From the NCBI RefSeq assembly GCF_034652275.1, contig NZ_JAXIWG010000001.1, forward strand, positions 744,001 through 808,000: a stretch of DNA of 64,000 nucleotides. The letters run 5' to 3'. The notes below the pieces were generated by a model. That model saw nothing but the letters and a program-made list of their open reading frames with translations. It was not told the DNA's origin and searched no databases. The translations under genes and the position numbers were made by a program. Origin of the DNA: Yoonia sp034652275. GTDB taxonomy: Bacteria > Pseudomonadota > Alphaproteobacteria > Rhodobacterales > Rhodobacteraceae. Shown here piece by piece: positions 54,036 to 62,333 of this stretch; within the stretch, counting starts at the first letter, position 1, and every line of letters starts with the position of its first letter.

Positions 54036-54668
54036 TTACCAGCGCAACAACCTTGGACCAGCCAGCGCACCGATGGCAGCGACGCTCAGGATGGCGGCCC
54101 CATAGGCAAGGATGACGTAAAGCACCATGTCGGTATCGCAATAGGCCGAATAGACCGCAGCCGAGACACCGCCCGCCATCAGCCCCGCAATCGCCCCTGT
54201 CAGGCGCGGGCGCAACACGGCACCCGTTGACAGCGACCACAAGATTGCAACCAGCAATGGCAGGCCAAGCAGGGGGATCGACACAAGGCAGATCAGCAGA
54301 CTGGGCTTGGTCAGGGCCATAACCACCCCCGCGACACCGCCGCGCGCAAGATAGACGACCAGCACGACAGCCAAAGCACCGATGAAAAGGCCGATCACCC
54401 CCAGACGCCGGTCTGTGCGCATACCGGGATGGGCCAGCGCCATGACACCCGCCCCTGCCAGAACCGCCAGCAGCGCGGGCAGCACGGTTTTCAGAACCGA
54501 CGCGGATGCCAGCGCTGCGCTAAGGTCGGGACGCGTCCCCCAGAAAGCGATGAACGCCGCCACGCAGATCGCAAGCGCCACAGGAAAGGACCGCGCAAGC
54601 CTGTGCGCGACCGTCGGTTGCGGCAGGGTGTCGGCGGCAAGGGCCGCAATCAGGTCGTCGGTCTTCAT
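54036..54668 (-). CDS. nrsF: NrsF-type (DUF1109) anti-sigma factor
   Basis: A 210-residue inner-membrane protein with six helices, starting MKTDDLIAALAADT, the usual DUF1109 opening. In Caulobacter NrsF sequesters sigma-F and releases it on metal or oxidative stress through cysteines. Here the conserved periplasmic Cys site is seen as YSAYCDTDMVLYVILAYG near the C-terminus. It overlaps the sigma gene by 4 bases. Confidence 0.88.
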   Translation of the reverse strand: MKTDDLIAALAADTLPQPTVAHRLARSFPVALAICVAAFIAFWGTRPDLSAALASASVLKTVLPALLAVLAGAGVMALAHPGMRTDRRLGVIGLFIGALAVVLVVYLARGGVAGVVMALTKPSLLICLVSIPLLGLPLLVAILWSLSTGAVLRPRLTGAIAGLMAGGVSAAVYSAYCDTDMVLYVILAYGAAILSVAAIGALAGPRLLRW

Positions 54669-55177
54669 TCGATCATCCTTTCGCGCATTTGCGCCAGCGT
54701 CCGCAGCGCGCGGTGCAAGGCCACGCGCACGGCCCCTTCGGTCATGCCCAGACGCGCCGCCGTCTCGGCCGTGGTCTCGCCGCGCAGGCCGAAGCCTCGC
54801 ACGATTTCCGCCGCACGCGGGTCAAGCCCGCCCAAAAGCCGCTCGATATCGCGGCCTTCCAGCGGGTCGGGACCCTGCGGCGCGGCAAGCCCGTCCGCGA
54901 AATCGTCGATCGCAACCTCGACACGGCGGCCACGGGCGCGGAACGCATCAACCACCTTGTGCCGCGCGATCGCATAGAGCCACGGGCGCAGCGGGGCGGT
55001 CTCGACCCATGTATGCCGCTTGGTGTGGATTGCCAGCAGCACGTCCTGCAACACATCCTCGCAGGCATCCTGCCCCAGCCCGCCGCCGCGCGCCTGCACG
55101 ACGCGGCGCAGCACAGGCGAAATCGCCTGCAGCAGCTGCCGGTAAGCGACGGTATCTCCGCGGATGGCTGCGCGCAT
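54665..55177 (-). CDS. sigF: ECF RNA polymerase sigma factor (SigF-like)
   Basis: A 170-residue ECF sigma factor. Region 2 (YRQLLQAISPVLRRVV ... DVLQDVLLAIHTKRHTW ... RPWLYAIARHKVVDAFR) and region 4 (ETTAETAARLGMTEGAVRVALHRALRTL) are present. The ATG at 55177 with GGGAAG upstream lies downstream of the sigma-F-type promoter at 55219-55246, so longer frames would begin before the predicted transcript; a TTG at 55207 is a rare alternative. Paired with NrsF and divergent from a bufferin operon, as in Caulobacter sigma-F regulons. Confidence 0.88.
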   Translation of the reverse strand: MRAAIRGDTVAYRQLLQAISPVLRRVVQARGGGLGQDACEDVLQDVLLAIHTKRHTWVETAPLRPWLYAIARHKVVDAFRARGRRVEVAIDDFADGLAAPQGPDPLEGRDIERLLGGLDPRAAEIVRGFGLRGETTAETAARLGMTEGAVRVALHRALRTLAQMRERMIE

Positions 55178-55218
55178 CAGGTCTTCCCAAGGGTCTTTGG
55201 TTTGCAAGGTCTGATCCC

Positions 55219-55246
55219 TATTCGCCGCGCGTCCGGCGAATGTTAC
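55219..55246 (-). promoter_or_regulatory. Sigma-F-type promoter of the sigF-nrsF operon
   Basis: On the minus strand GTAACA (55246-55241), 16 bases, CGAATA (55224-55219). This fits the GTAAC(C)-N16-CGAA pattern known for Caulobacter sigma-F and is the same spacing as the divergent promoter at 55317-55344. It predicts autoregulation. Confidence 0.75.
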
Positions 55247-55316
55247 AGCCACCGACAGCATTTTGCCCAGAAACAATTGGCGCAGCCTTTCAGCCGTTCA
55301 CGTGCGCGTGACCGCC

Positions 55317-55344
55317 GTAACAGATCGCCCCCGTCGTGCGAACT
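55317..55344 (+). promoter_or_regulatory. Sigma-F-type promoter of the buf operon
   Basis: GTAACA (55317-55322), 16 bases, CGAACT (55339-55344), about 50 bases before the bufA-like start codon. The hexamer GTAACA, spacer and CGAA core match the promoter driving sigF in the opposite direction. Confidence 0.78.
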
Positions 55345-55392
55345 GCTTTGCGGGACTGCACTGACGCAGCCCGACAACAGGAGTTTTCTCTC

Positions 55393-55704
55393 ATGACGAC
55401 CAAAACGCTTTCGCTTTCTCTTGCCGCTTCGCTCGCCTCTGCGCTGACCCTGTCCGCCGGGCATCTGCACGCACAAGAGGCCACCATGGAAAAGTGCTTC
55501 GGCATCTCTCTGGCCGGTGCCAATGACTGCGCCGCCGGTCCGGGCACATCCTGTGCAGGCACATCGACCGTCGATTACCAGGGCAACGCCTGGACTCTGG
55601 TCGCGACCGGCACCTGCGGCGACATCGAGCTGCCCGCGATGGCCGACGGCTCCGCGCGCATGGGTTCGCTGGAAGAGCTGGACCGCGATCTGCCACCTGC
55701 ATGA
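55393..55704 (+). CDS. bufA: Bufferin precursor (DUF2282, BufA1-type)
   Basis: A 103-residue exported precursor with a signal peptide of about 28 residues (ending HLHAQ) and a mature core with four conserved cysteines: C35 (MEKCFG), C46 (NDCAAG), C54 (TSCAGT), C75 (GTCGD). KCFGIS, NDCAAG, SCAGTS and the DYQGNAW segment match DUF2282/bufferin-1 proteins, copper-binding RiPPs whose cysteines are converted by a DUF692 enzyme. An acidic C-terminal tail (SLEELDRDLPPA) follows. AGGAG precedes the ATG at 55393. Confidence 0.88.
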   Translation: MTTKTLSLSLAASLASALTLSAGHLHAQEATMEKCFGISLAGANDCAAGPGTSCAGTSTVDYQGNAWTLVATGTCGDIELPAMADGSARMGSLEELDRDLPPA

Positions 55705-55760
55705 TCTGACCTGTCGGGGCGGGGATATCTCCCCGCCCACCTCATCACAAGGATTTCGCC

Positions 55761-56609
55761 ATGCCATCGCTTCCCCGCACCGCCGGCCTCGGTTTCAAGC
55801 CGCAGCATTTCACCGAGATGATGGCCACCGACACAATCGGGTTCATCGAGGTTCACGCCGAAAACTACATGGGTGACGGCGGCGCGCCGCATGCGATGCT
55901 GGCCGCCCTGCATGACCGCCATGCGGTGTCGATCCATGGGGTCGGGCTGTCCATCGGCAGCGCGGGCGGGCTGGACCCCGACCACCTTGCGCGGCTGCGC
56001 AAACTGATCGACCGCTATCAACCCGAAAGCTTTTCCGAACATCTGGCATGGTCCAGCCACGGTGCGGCCTGGCTGAACGACCTGTTGCCCCTGCCCTATA
56101 CGCCCGAGACGCTGGCCACGATCTGCGCCCATGTCGATCAGGTGCAGGATACCTTGGGCCGCCGGATGCTACTGGAAAACCCCGCGACCTATGTGACCTT
56201 TGCCAGTTCCACCCTGTCGGAAACCGATTTTTTAACAGAACTGGTGCGCCGCACGGGCTGTGGCTTGCTGCTGGATGTGAACAATGTCTTTGTCTCGGCT
56301 ACCAACCACCGTTTTGATGCCCGCGCTTATCTGGCCGATTTCCCACTGTTTGCCGTGGGTGAAATCCATCTGGCCGGTCACGACAGCGAGGAATTGCCAT
56401 CGGGCACGCTGCTGATCGACAGCCACGGTGCGCCTGTCGCGGACCCTGTCTGGACCCTTTACGCCGAGGTGCTGGCCCGCACCGGCCCTGTGCCCACGCT
56501 GATCGAATGGGACAATGACGTGCCCGATTTCACCACCCTGCTGGCCGAGGCCACCCGCGCGAATGCGATCCTGCACGCCGCAGAAAGGCAGCAAACCGAT
56601 GCAGCCTGA
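55761..56609 (+). CDS. bufB: DUF692 multinuclear non-haem iron oxidative enzyme (MNIO), bufferin-modifying
   Basis: A 282-residue TIM-barrel MNIO. Likely iron ligands are visible: H59 (SIHGVGLS), E93-H94 (SEHLAW), E139 (LLENPA), D172 and N174 (LDVNNV), H203 (GEIHLAGH), H207, D220, H222 and E249 (IEWD). Members oxidise cysteines of the precursor, for bufferins to thiooxazole-type groups. It follows bufA by 56 bases and overlaps bufC by 11. Confidence 0.92.
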   Translation: MPSLPRTAGLGFKPQHFTEMMATDTIGFIEVHAENYMGDGGAPHAMLAALHDRHAVSIHGVGLSIGSAGGLDPDHLARLRKLIDRYQPESFSEHLAWSSHGAAWLNDLLPLPYTPETLATICAHVDQVQDTLGRRMLLENPATYVTFASSTLSETDFLTELVRRTGCGLLLDVNNVFVSATNHRFDARAYLADFPLFAVGEIHLAGHDSEELPSGTLLIDSHGAPVADPVWTLYAEVLARTGPVPTLIEWDNDVPDFTTLLAEATRANAILHAAERQQTDAA

Positions 56610-57345
56610 CACCCATGCCGCCCAGCAAGAGGCTTTTCAGGCCGCCATCTGGCGGCAGGACCCGCCCGCAGGCCTGACAGCCCCCGCGATGGAAGAGGTG
56701 GCACAGCGTTTCGCCGTCTATCGCAACAACGTGCAGCACAGCCTGACCCGCGCGCTGGCGGGGCGGTTTCCGGTTGTCGAACAATTGGTTGGCACGGCTT
56801 TCTTTACCGCGATGGCACGTGTGCACATTGCGCAGGAGCCGCCGCAAAGCCCTGTTCTTTTGGGCTGGGGGGCGGCCTTTGGCGATTTTCTGGACGGCTT
56901 CGCCCCCGTGGCGCATCTGGCGTATCTGGGGGATGTCGCGCGGCTCGAATATGCGCGCGGTGTTGCCTATCATGCGGCCGACGCGGCCCCTGTCGCAGCC
57001 GATGCACTGGCGGTAGCGGAGCTCGCGGCGTTGCGGCTGACCCTGCATCCGTCCGTGCAACTGTTCACGTCACCCCACCCTGCGCTGCAAATCTGGCAAA
57101 CCCACCAGCCCGGCGCGGGGCGCCATGCGCTGACCGATGGACCCGACCACGCGCTGATCGGGCGCGCGCCGGATTTCAGCATCATCGTCGCCCCTGTCGA
57201 TATCGGCACCTTTGCCGTGCTGCGCGCACTGGCGGCAGGCGAGACATTGGCGAGCGCCGCGCAACATGCAGACCCCACCGCCGCGCTGACGCTGCTTTTG
57301 CGTCACGGGCTGATCACCGCGACACACACAGGAGTTTCCCCATGA
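56599..57345 (+). CDS. bufC: DUF2063-family partner protein (BufC-type)
   Basis: A 248-residue protein. The N-terminal helical DUF2063 domain (QAAIWRQDPPAGL ... RFAVYRNNVQHSLTRALAGRFPVVEQLVGTAFFTAMAR) is followed by a C-terminal domain (about 150-248) probably recognising the precursor. In MNIO systems this partner helps present the peptide to the enzyme. The ATG at 56599 overlaps bufB by 11 bases; a longer upstream frame lies inside bufB. Confidence 0.9.
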   Translation: MQPDTHAAQQEAFQAAIWRQDPPAGLTAPAMEEVAQRFAVYRNNVQHSLTRALAGRFPVVEQLVGTAFFTAMARVHIAQEPPQSPVLLGWGAAFGDFLDGFAPVAHLAYLGDVARLEYARGVAYHAADAAPVAADALAVAELAALRLTLHPSVQLFTSPHPALQIWQTHQPGAGRHALTDGPDHALIGRAPDFSIIVAPVDIGTFAVLRALAAGETLASAAQHADPTAALTLLLRHGLITATHTGVSP

Positions 57346-57842
57346 CCGATGCCACCACCGCCCCGGCCCGCACACCCGCCACGCGCCTGCGCGACATGAT
57401 CCGGCAGGTCAACAGCCTTGCCGACCATGTGCCCCACGATGTCGTGGCCTTTGCCGCACGGCTGTTTCCGGCGGTCGTATTCTGGCAATCGGCGCGCACC
57501 AAGGTCGATGGCTTCACGATCAAGGATTCCACCTATTTCCTGTTCGAACAGGTCTATGCGCTGCCGCTTATCCCGCCTGTGCCCGCCGCTGTGCTGGCGA
57601 CGGTGGCCGAACATGTGCTGCCCGTCCTGTTGATCCTTGGCCTGTTTTCGCGGTTCTCGGCACTTGGCCTGCTGGTGATGACCGCCGTCATCCAGATATT
57701 CGTCTTTCCAGGCGCGTGGGTCACGCATGGTCTGTGGGCGGCAGCCTTGCTTGTCGTACTGGCACAGGGACCTGGCCGGCTGTCGGCCGATTACCTGCTG
57801 GGGCTGGATCGCGGGCGGGGGCAGCGCGACGTGGCGTTCTGA
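57342..57842 (+). CDS. bufD: DoxX-family membrane protein (BufD-type)
   Basis: A 166-residue inner-membrane protein with four helices (VVAFAARLFPAVVFWQSARTK; AVLATVAEHVLPVLLILGLFSRF; LGLLVMTAVIQIFVF; GLWAAALLVVLAQGPG). The DoxX pattern is clear. It closes the bufABCD operon with an ATGA overlap. Its role with bufferins is not established; redox or transport functions are suggested for DoxX proteins. Confidence 0.88.
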   Translation: MTDATTAPARTPATRLRDMIRQVNSLADHVPHDVVAFAARLFPAVVFWQSARTKVDGFTIKDSTYFLFEQVYALPLIPPVPAAVLATVAEHVLPVLLILGLFSRFSALGLLVMTAVIQIFVFPGAWVTHGLWAAALLVVLAQGPGRLSADYLLGLDRGRGQRDVAF

Positions 57843-57950
57843 CGCCTCAGGCGGGAACATTTTCGCGCAAGATGCGCCAAGGGATTGACACTCAAAGGTT
57901 GTTATAGCCTACGCTGGCAGCTTAACGGCGGTCAGGATGGGTGGCGGGCG

Positions 57951-59609
57951 ATGGCGATCGGGCAGACGGGCGAGCATCCTGCGGTACATGATGTCCGCGC
58001 AGGGTCTGCCGAGACGTTGCAACGTGAAATCAGGATCATGGCGCTGGCGGCCCTGCTGATCTGGGTGGCCATCGGGCTTGTCGTCGCGCTGATCGGCAAA
58101 AAGGAATGGGACAGCATCACATCGGTTGTCCAGTACAATGCTGCGACCGTTTCGCGGCTTCTGGCCGGCGAGTCCGACCAATTGCTGTTGTCGGCCGATC
58201 TGATGCGCGATCACGCCGCGCGCGTCGTGGGCGACACGGGGCCGTTCATCGCTGACCGCGCAGCGCAAGAAGCGTTGTCGCGGATGATTACCCGCAGCCG
58301 CGCCATCGTGTCGATCTGGGTCGGCGACGCGGAAGCAAACGCGATCTTGACCACTCGCGAGTTTCCCACACCAAATCTGAACGCCGCAAGCCGCGACTAT
58401 TACACCACCGTGCGCGATGATCCCGACCGCTTGTTCATCGGCAACCTGATCGACAACCAGTATCCAGCCGAAGCCTTGCTGATTAACACCAGCCGCAGGC
58501 TGTCCGCCGCTGACGGAACGATGCGCGGGTTCATCCAGATCTCGCTTGATCCAGCGACGATCAGCCGGACGTTCCAGCAGGTCGAGATCGGGTTCGATGC
58601 CTCGCTGTGGTGGATCGGACCGGATGGTCGCGCGCTGATCCGCGAACCTGCCCTGCCGCCCGAAGATCTTGACGCGCAGATGCCGCAAGGTGCGGCAGAC
58701 TGGCCCAAAAACTGGCCCAACGACCGCGCCTATGGCATCAGCTCTGCCGAAGCGCTGACAGGACGATCCGGCATCGACGATACCGAGCGGCTGTTCTTCT
58801 GGAGCGATGCCCCGCTTTACGGCAGCCGGATCGTCGTCGGCGTCTCGCGCGAGGCGATGGCGGCGCGCTGGATGGCGCAGATGATCTGGACGACGGCGCT
58901 GGCCCTTGCCGTGGGGCTGGCTGGCACGGTCATCCTGTGGTTGCTTTACCGGTCGCGCCTGCGCAGCAAGATCTATGCCGCGCGTCTGGAAAACGACGTG
59001 CGCGACCGGACCCGCGCACTGGCGCTCGCAATCGAGCAAAAAGACGTCACGATGCAGGAACTGAGCCACCGTGTACGCAACGCCTTTGCGACGATCATTG
59101 CGCTGACGCGGCTGATGCTACGCTCAAGCGACACGATCGAGGATTTCCGCAAGGATTTTCCGGCCCGGCTCGAGGCGCTGGCGCGCTGCCATCTGGTGCT
59201 GGTCGATGCGCGGGTCCGCGACAAGGCCGAGATCGGCGATCTGGTGCAAGCCTCGCTTGCGCCTTACGAAAACGGGGGCACCGCCGTTACCCTGTCCGGC
59301 CCTTCCATCGCCTTGTCGTCGGACGCGACCTTGGGTGTCGGGTTGATCCTGCATGAACTGGTCACCAACGCGGCCAAATACGGCAGCCTTTCGGTGCCGG
59401 GTGGTGCGGTCAGCGTCGGATGGGAGATGCAGGATAACGGTATCCGGCTGACATGGCAGGAAACAGGCGGGCCGGCCGTCGCGGCCCCCACGGACAGCGG
59501 ATCAGGCACACAAATCATCGACCGCGCAGCGGCGATGTTCGGCGGGGCGTTCGAACGCGATTTTGCGACCAAGGGCGTGCAGGCGGTATTGACGATCCCC
59601 GCGACATGA
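57951..59609 (+). CDS. HWE/HisKA_2-family sensor histidine kinase
   Basis: A 552-residue membrane kinase. First helix at about 30-47, an extracytoplasmic dCache-like sensor (about 50-295), second helix at about 305-330, then a dimerisation domain with the phospho-acceptor His in MQELSHRVRNAFATIIAL and an ATPase domain (LHELVTNAAKYGSLS, SGSGTQIIDRA). The short HxxxN box is typical of HWE/HisKA_2 kinases that feed PhyR-type or single-domain response regulators. No regulator gene adjoins. It overlaps the methyltransferase gene by 4 bases. Confidence 0.88.
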   Translation: MAIGQTGEHPAVHDVRAGSAETLQREIRIMALAALLIWVAIGLVVALIGKKEWDSITSVVQYNAATVSRLLAGESDQLLLSADLMRDHAARVVGDTGPFIADRAAQEALSRMITRSRAIVSIWVGDAEANAILTTREFPTPNLNAASRDYYTTVRDDPDRLFIGNLIDNQYPAEALLINTSRRLSAADGTMRGFIQISLDPATISRTFQQVEIGFDASLWWIGPDGRALIREPALPPEDLDAQMPQGAADWPKNWPNDRAYGISSAEALTGRSGIDDTERLFFWSDAPLYGSRIVVGVSREAMAARWMAQMIWTTALALAVGLAGTVILWLLYRSRLRSKIYAARLENDVRDRTRALALAIEQKDVTMQELSHRVRNAFATIIALTRLMLRSSDTIEDFRKDFPARLEALARCHLVLVDARVRDKAEIGDLVQASLAPYENGGTAVTLSGPSIALSSDATLGVGLILHELVTNAAKYGSLSVPGGAVSVGWEMQDNGIRLTWQETGGPAVAAPTDSGSGTQIIDRAAAMFGGAFERDFATKGVQAVLTIPAT

Positions 59610-60208
59610 CAAGCTGGCTGCACGAGGACCGCCTGCAGGCCGTGCTGGCCGCAATCAGCGCGAGCGGCGCGCGGCGCGTGCTGGATCTGGGCTGTGGTGA
59701 CGGTGATCTGTTCGTGCGGCTGGCGGCGATGCCCGCGCTTGACGATCTGGTGGGGATCGACATCTGCAAAGCCTCTCTCGACCGGCTGCGCGCGCGATTG
59801 GCGCGGATGGATGTGACGGCGGGCAAGGTCGATGTGCGCCACGGGTCGATGACCGACCCCGCAAGCGATCTGGCAGGCTATGATTGCGCGGTACTGCTGG
59901 AGACGATCGAACATATCGACCCCGATCAGTTGTCGCGACTGGAACGCGCGCTGTTCACGGTGCTGCGCGCGCGCACGGTCATCATCACGACACCCAATGC
60001 CGAGTTCAACACGCTGTTGGGCGTGCCTGCGCACCGGATGCGCCACCCCGACCACCGTTTCGAATGGGACCGCGCGCGGTTTCGCACATGGTGCGCGCGC
60101 GCGGCCAAGGCGGCGGGATACACGCCTGCGTTTCACGATATCGCAGGCGCGCATCCCACTTTGGGCGGTGCCAGCCAGATGGCGGTCTTTACACGGCCTG
60201 CGACTTAG
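59606..60208 (+). CDS. HEN1-like RNA 3'-terminal ribose methyltransferase domain protein
   Basis: A 200-residue SAM-dependent methyltransferase. The SAM motif is VLDLGCGDGD (25-34). The HEN1 signature follows: E99, E102 and H103 in LLETIEHIDPDQL, TTPNAEFN at 128-135 and RHPDHRFEW at 146-154. HEN1 enzymes use this E-E-H-H set to bind a metal and 2'-O-methylate RNA 3' ends. Only the catalytic domain is present, without the N-terminal region or Pnkp partner of bacterial RNA-repair Hen1. It starts at an ATGA overlap with the histidine kinase. Confidence 0.85.
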   Translation: MTSWLHEDRLQAVLAAISASGARRVLDLGCGDGDLFVRLAAMPALDDLVGIDICKASLDRLRARLARMDVTAGKVDVRHGSMTDPASDLAGYDCAVLLETIEHIDPDQLSRLERALFTVLRARTVIITTPNAEFNTLLGVPAHRMRHPDHRFEWDRARFRTWCARAAKAAGYTPAFHDIAGAHPTLGGASQMAVFTRPAT

Positions 60209-61050
60209 CCGAGGGCTGCACGCACAGCCTCGGCCAGCGGCGTCGTTGGCCTGCCGATCAGCTGACGCAGGGTGCCGGACGTATCGGCCAGCCAGCCTTC
60301 ACCGGCTTTGAGGTCCACATCGACCAGCACCGCGGCGAAACCGGCAGGCAGCCCGAAGCTTTCCAGAATGCCCTGATACACATCGCCCGGCAGATCGCTA
60401 TAGGGAATGTCCTTGCCAGTCTGGCGCGACACTTCGGCAGCGATATCGGCAAGCGTGATCGCCGTATCGCCACCAAGTTCGTAAACTTGCCCCGCATGGG
60501 CAGCATCCGCCGCGACCACCGCCAGCGCCTGCGCGTAATCGGCGCGGGTCGCGGGGGTAAAGCGGGCCTCGCCCGCAGCGCCGATCATCGCACCGGCGCT
60601 GATCGCACCGGCAAGAGTGCCGGTCCAGTTTTCGGTATACCAGCCATTGCGCAGGACCGTGGCGGTCAGGCCCGCATCCTTGATCGCGGCTTCGGTCATG
60701 CGATGGTCGGCGGCAATCAGCATAGGCGAGGCATCTGCCTGCTGGATCGAGGTATAGACGATCCGGCCCACGCCCGCCGCCTTGGCCGCGGTGATGACAT
60801 TGCGGTGCTGGCCGACTCGATCGTTGAAATCGCTTGATGAAATCAGCACCAGCACATCGACGCCTTGCAGCGCTTCGGCCATCCCCTGCGGCGCGGTATA
60901 GTCAAAGGCGCGCGCAGCGACGCCAAGGTCGGCCGCTTTGGCAGGATCGCGGACAAGGGCTGTGATCTGGGCAGGATCGGTCAGGGTCTTGAGATGGGCA
61001 ATGGCCAGACGGCCCAGTTGGCCGGTGGCTCCGGTGATGGCAATGGTCAT
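60205..61050 (-). CDS. NmrA-like NAD(P)H oxidoreductase (QorB-type)
   Basis: A 281-residue atypical SDR. TGATGQLGR (6-14 in MTIAITGATGQLGR) binds NAD(P)H; YTSIQQADASPM and YELGGDTAITLADIAAEVSRQTGK match YtfG/QorB-like quinone or aldehyde reductases. It is divergent from an HxlR regulator, the usual qorB/ytfG-hxlR arrangement for electrophile stress. The ATG at 61050 follows GGAGC. Convergent end overlaps the methyltransferase by 4 bases. Confidence 0.87.
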   Translation of the reverse strand: MTIAITGATGQLGRLAIAHLKTLTDPAQITALVRDPAKAADLGVAARAFDYTAPQGMAEALQGVDVLVLISSSDFNDRVGQHRNVITAAKAAGVGRIVYTSIQQADASPMLIAADHRMTEAAIKDAGLTATVLRNGWYTENWTGTLAGAISAGAMIGAAGEARFTPATRADYAQALAVVAADAAHAGQVYELGGDTAITLADIAAEVSRQTGKDIPYSDLPGDVYQGILESFGLPAGFAAVLVDVDLKAGEGWLADTSGTLRQLIGRPTTPLAEAVRAALG

Positions 61051-61108
61051 GAAAAGCTCCGTTCGTTGATGTTGACGGGGCACAGATAACGCGATACGCA
61101 CGAAACGG

Positions 61109-61131
61109 AAGTACACACATTTTTGTAAGTA
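61109..61131. promoter_or_regulatory. Candidate HxlR operator
   Basis: The pentamer AAGTA occurs at 61109-61113 and again at 61127-61131, 18 bases apart, around an AT-rich centre (CACATTTTTG), in the 89-base gap between the divergent reductase and hxlR genes. The position fits an operator controlling both, but HxlR sites vary and this is weak evidence. Confidence 0.35.
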
Positions 61132-61139
61132 TCAAAAAC

Positions 61140-61493
61140 ATGGACCATGACCTGATCCCCGATGTTCTGAACGACCGCTGCCCGTCGCGCGCGGTGCTCA
61201 ACCATGTGACCAGCCGTTGGGGTGTGCTGATCCTGATCGCCTTGCAGGACGGCACCTTGCGGTTCAGCGCACTGCGCCGCCGGATCGGAGGCGTGTCCGA
61301 ACGGATGCTGGCACAATCGCTCCGCCTGCTGGAGGATGACGGTTTTGTCCGCCGCACAGCCCATCCCGTCGTGCCGCCGCATGTGGATTACGACCTGACG
61401 CCGTTGGGGCGCGAGGTTGCGCAAAAGGTGCATGCACTGGCGGCCCTGATCGAAGGCAATCTGGGGCAGATCCTTGCCCAGCGCAAAGCCTGA
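61140..61493 (+). CDS. HxlR-family transcriptional regulator
   Basis: A 117-residue winged-helix regulator. It contains CPSRAVLNHVTSRWGVLILIAL, FSALRRRIGGVSERMLAQSLRLLEDDGFVRR and VDYDLTPLGREV. C14 lies at the usual redox-sensing position before the first helix, suggesting control by thiol-reactive compounds. It probably represses the divergent QorB-like gene. No clear ribosome binding site; translation may be leaderless. Confidence 0.92.
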   Translation: MDHDLIPDVLNDRCPSRAVLNHVTSRWGVLILIALQDGTLRFSALRRRIGGVSERMLAQSLRLLEDDGFVRRTAHPVVPPHVDYDLTPLGREVAQKVHALAALIEGNLGQILAQRKA

Positions 61494-61568
61494 CTTTGGC
61501 CCTGCGGTTGAATCTTGGGCCCTGATCGGCGCATAAGCGCGGGACAGCGACAGGAAAGGCAGGACCAT

Positions 61569-62333
61569 ATGACCAGAACAGCCATCATCACAGGCGGATT
61601 ATCGGGCATGGGGCTGGCCGCCGCGCGCAGATTGCATGCGCAGGGGATCACCGTCTGCATCGGGGCGCGGCGCGGGGCGGATGAGGCCGCGATCAAGGCA
61701 CTGCATACGGCCATCGGTGCGCCGGTGATGACAGGCGCGCTTGATGTGCGGTCCACCGACAGCGTGACCGATTTCGTCGCTTCGGTCGAGGCGGCGCACG
61801 GCAAGGTCGATATCCTGATCAACACCGCCGGCGTCTATGAAGAAGCCGCAGTCATCGACCACACAGACGCCCTGTGGGATGCCACCATCGACACCAACCT
61901 GACCGGCACGTTCAAGATGATCCGCGCCGTGCTGCCCGGCATGAAGGCGCGTGGCTGGGGACGGATTGTCAATCTCGCCTCGGTCGCGGCCCATCAGGGA
62001 ATGCCCAACAACGCCGCCTATTGCGCGTCAAAGGCGGGGCTTTTGGGGCTGGGGCGCTGCGTCAGCCTTGAAGGGGCCGCGCATGGCGTAACCTGCGTCA
62101 GCATCAGCCCGACATGGGTCGAAACCGAAATGCTCAAGCAGTTCATCGATCAGGAAATCGCGGACACCGGTGCCGACCGCGCCACCGTGCGCGCCAAATA
62201 CGAGGCGTCCAACCCGCAAGGCGCGCTGGTCCAGCCCGAAGAAATCGCCGATCTGATCGCATTTCTGGTCAGCGACGCAGGCCGCGCGATCACGATGGAG
62301 GACATTCAGGTCAACGCCGGATCGCTTTGGTAA
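61569..62333 (+). CDS. SDR family oxidoreductase
   Basis: A 254-residue classical SDR. It has TGGLSGMG near the N-terminus, a variant NTAG (usually NNAG), Ser in NLASVAAHQGMP and YCASK. It ends with the typical GRAITMEDIQVNAGSLW. The sequence is close to FabG/3-hydroxybutyrate dehydrogenase-like enzymes, but the substrate is unknown. The ATG at 61569 has AGGAC upstream. It overlaps the convergent reductase gene by 28 bases. Confidence 0.88.
   Translation: MTRTAIITGGLSGMGLAAARRLHAQGITVCIGARRGADEAAIKALHTAIGAPVMTGALDVRSTDSVTDFVASVEAAHGKVDILINTAGVYEEAAVIDHTDALWDATIDTNLTGTFKMIRAVLPGMKARGWGRIVNLASVAAHQGMPNNAAYCASKAGLLGLGRCVSLEGAAHGVTCVSISPTWVETEMLKQFIDQEIADTGADRATVRAKYEASNPQGALVQPEEIADLIAFLVSDAGRAITMEDIQVNAGSLW

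Noticed and set aside
57852..57876. EcfG-type promoter before the histidine kinase (GGAAC-N16-CGCC)
   Set aside because: The -35-like half is present but the -10 reads CGCC rather than CGTT, so the match is too weak.
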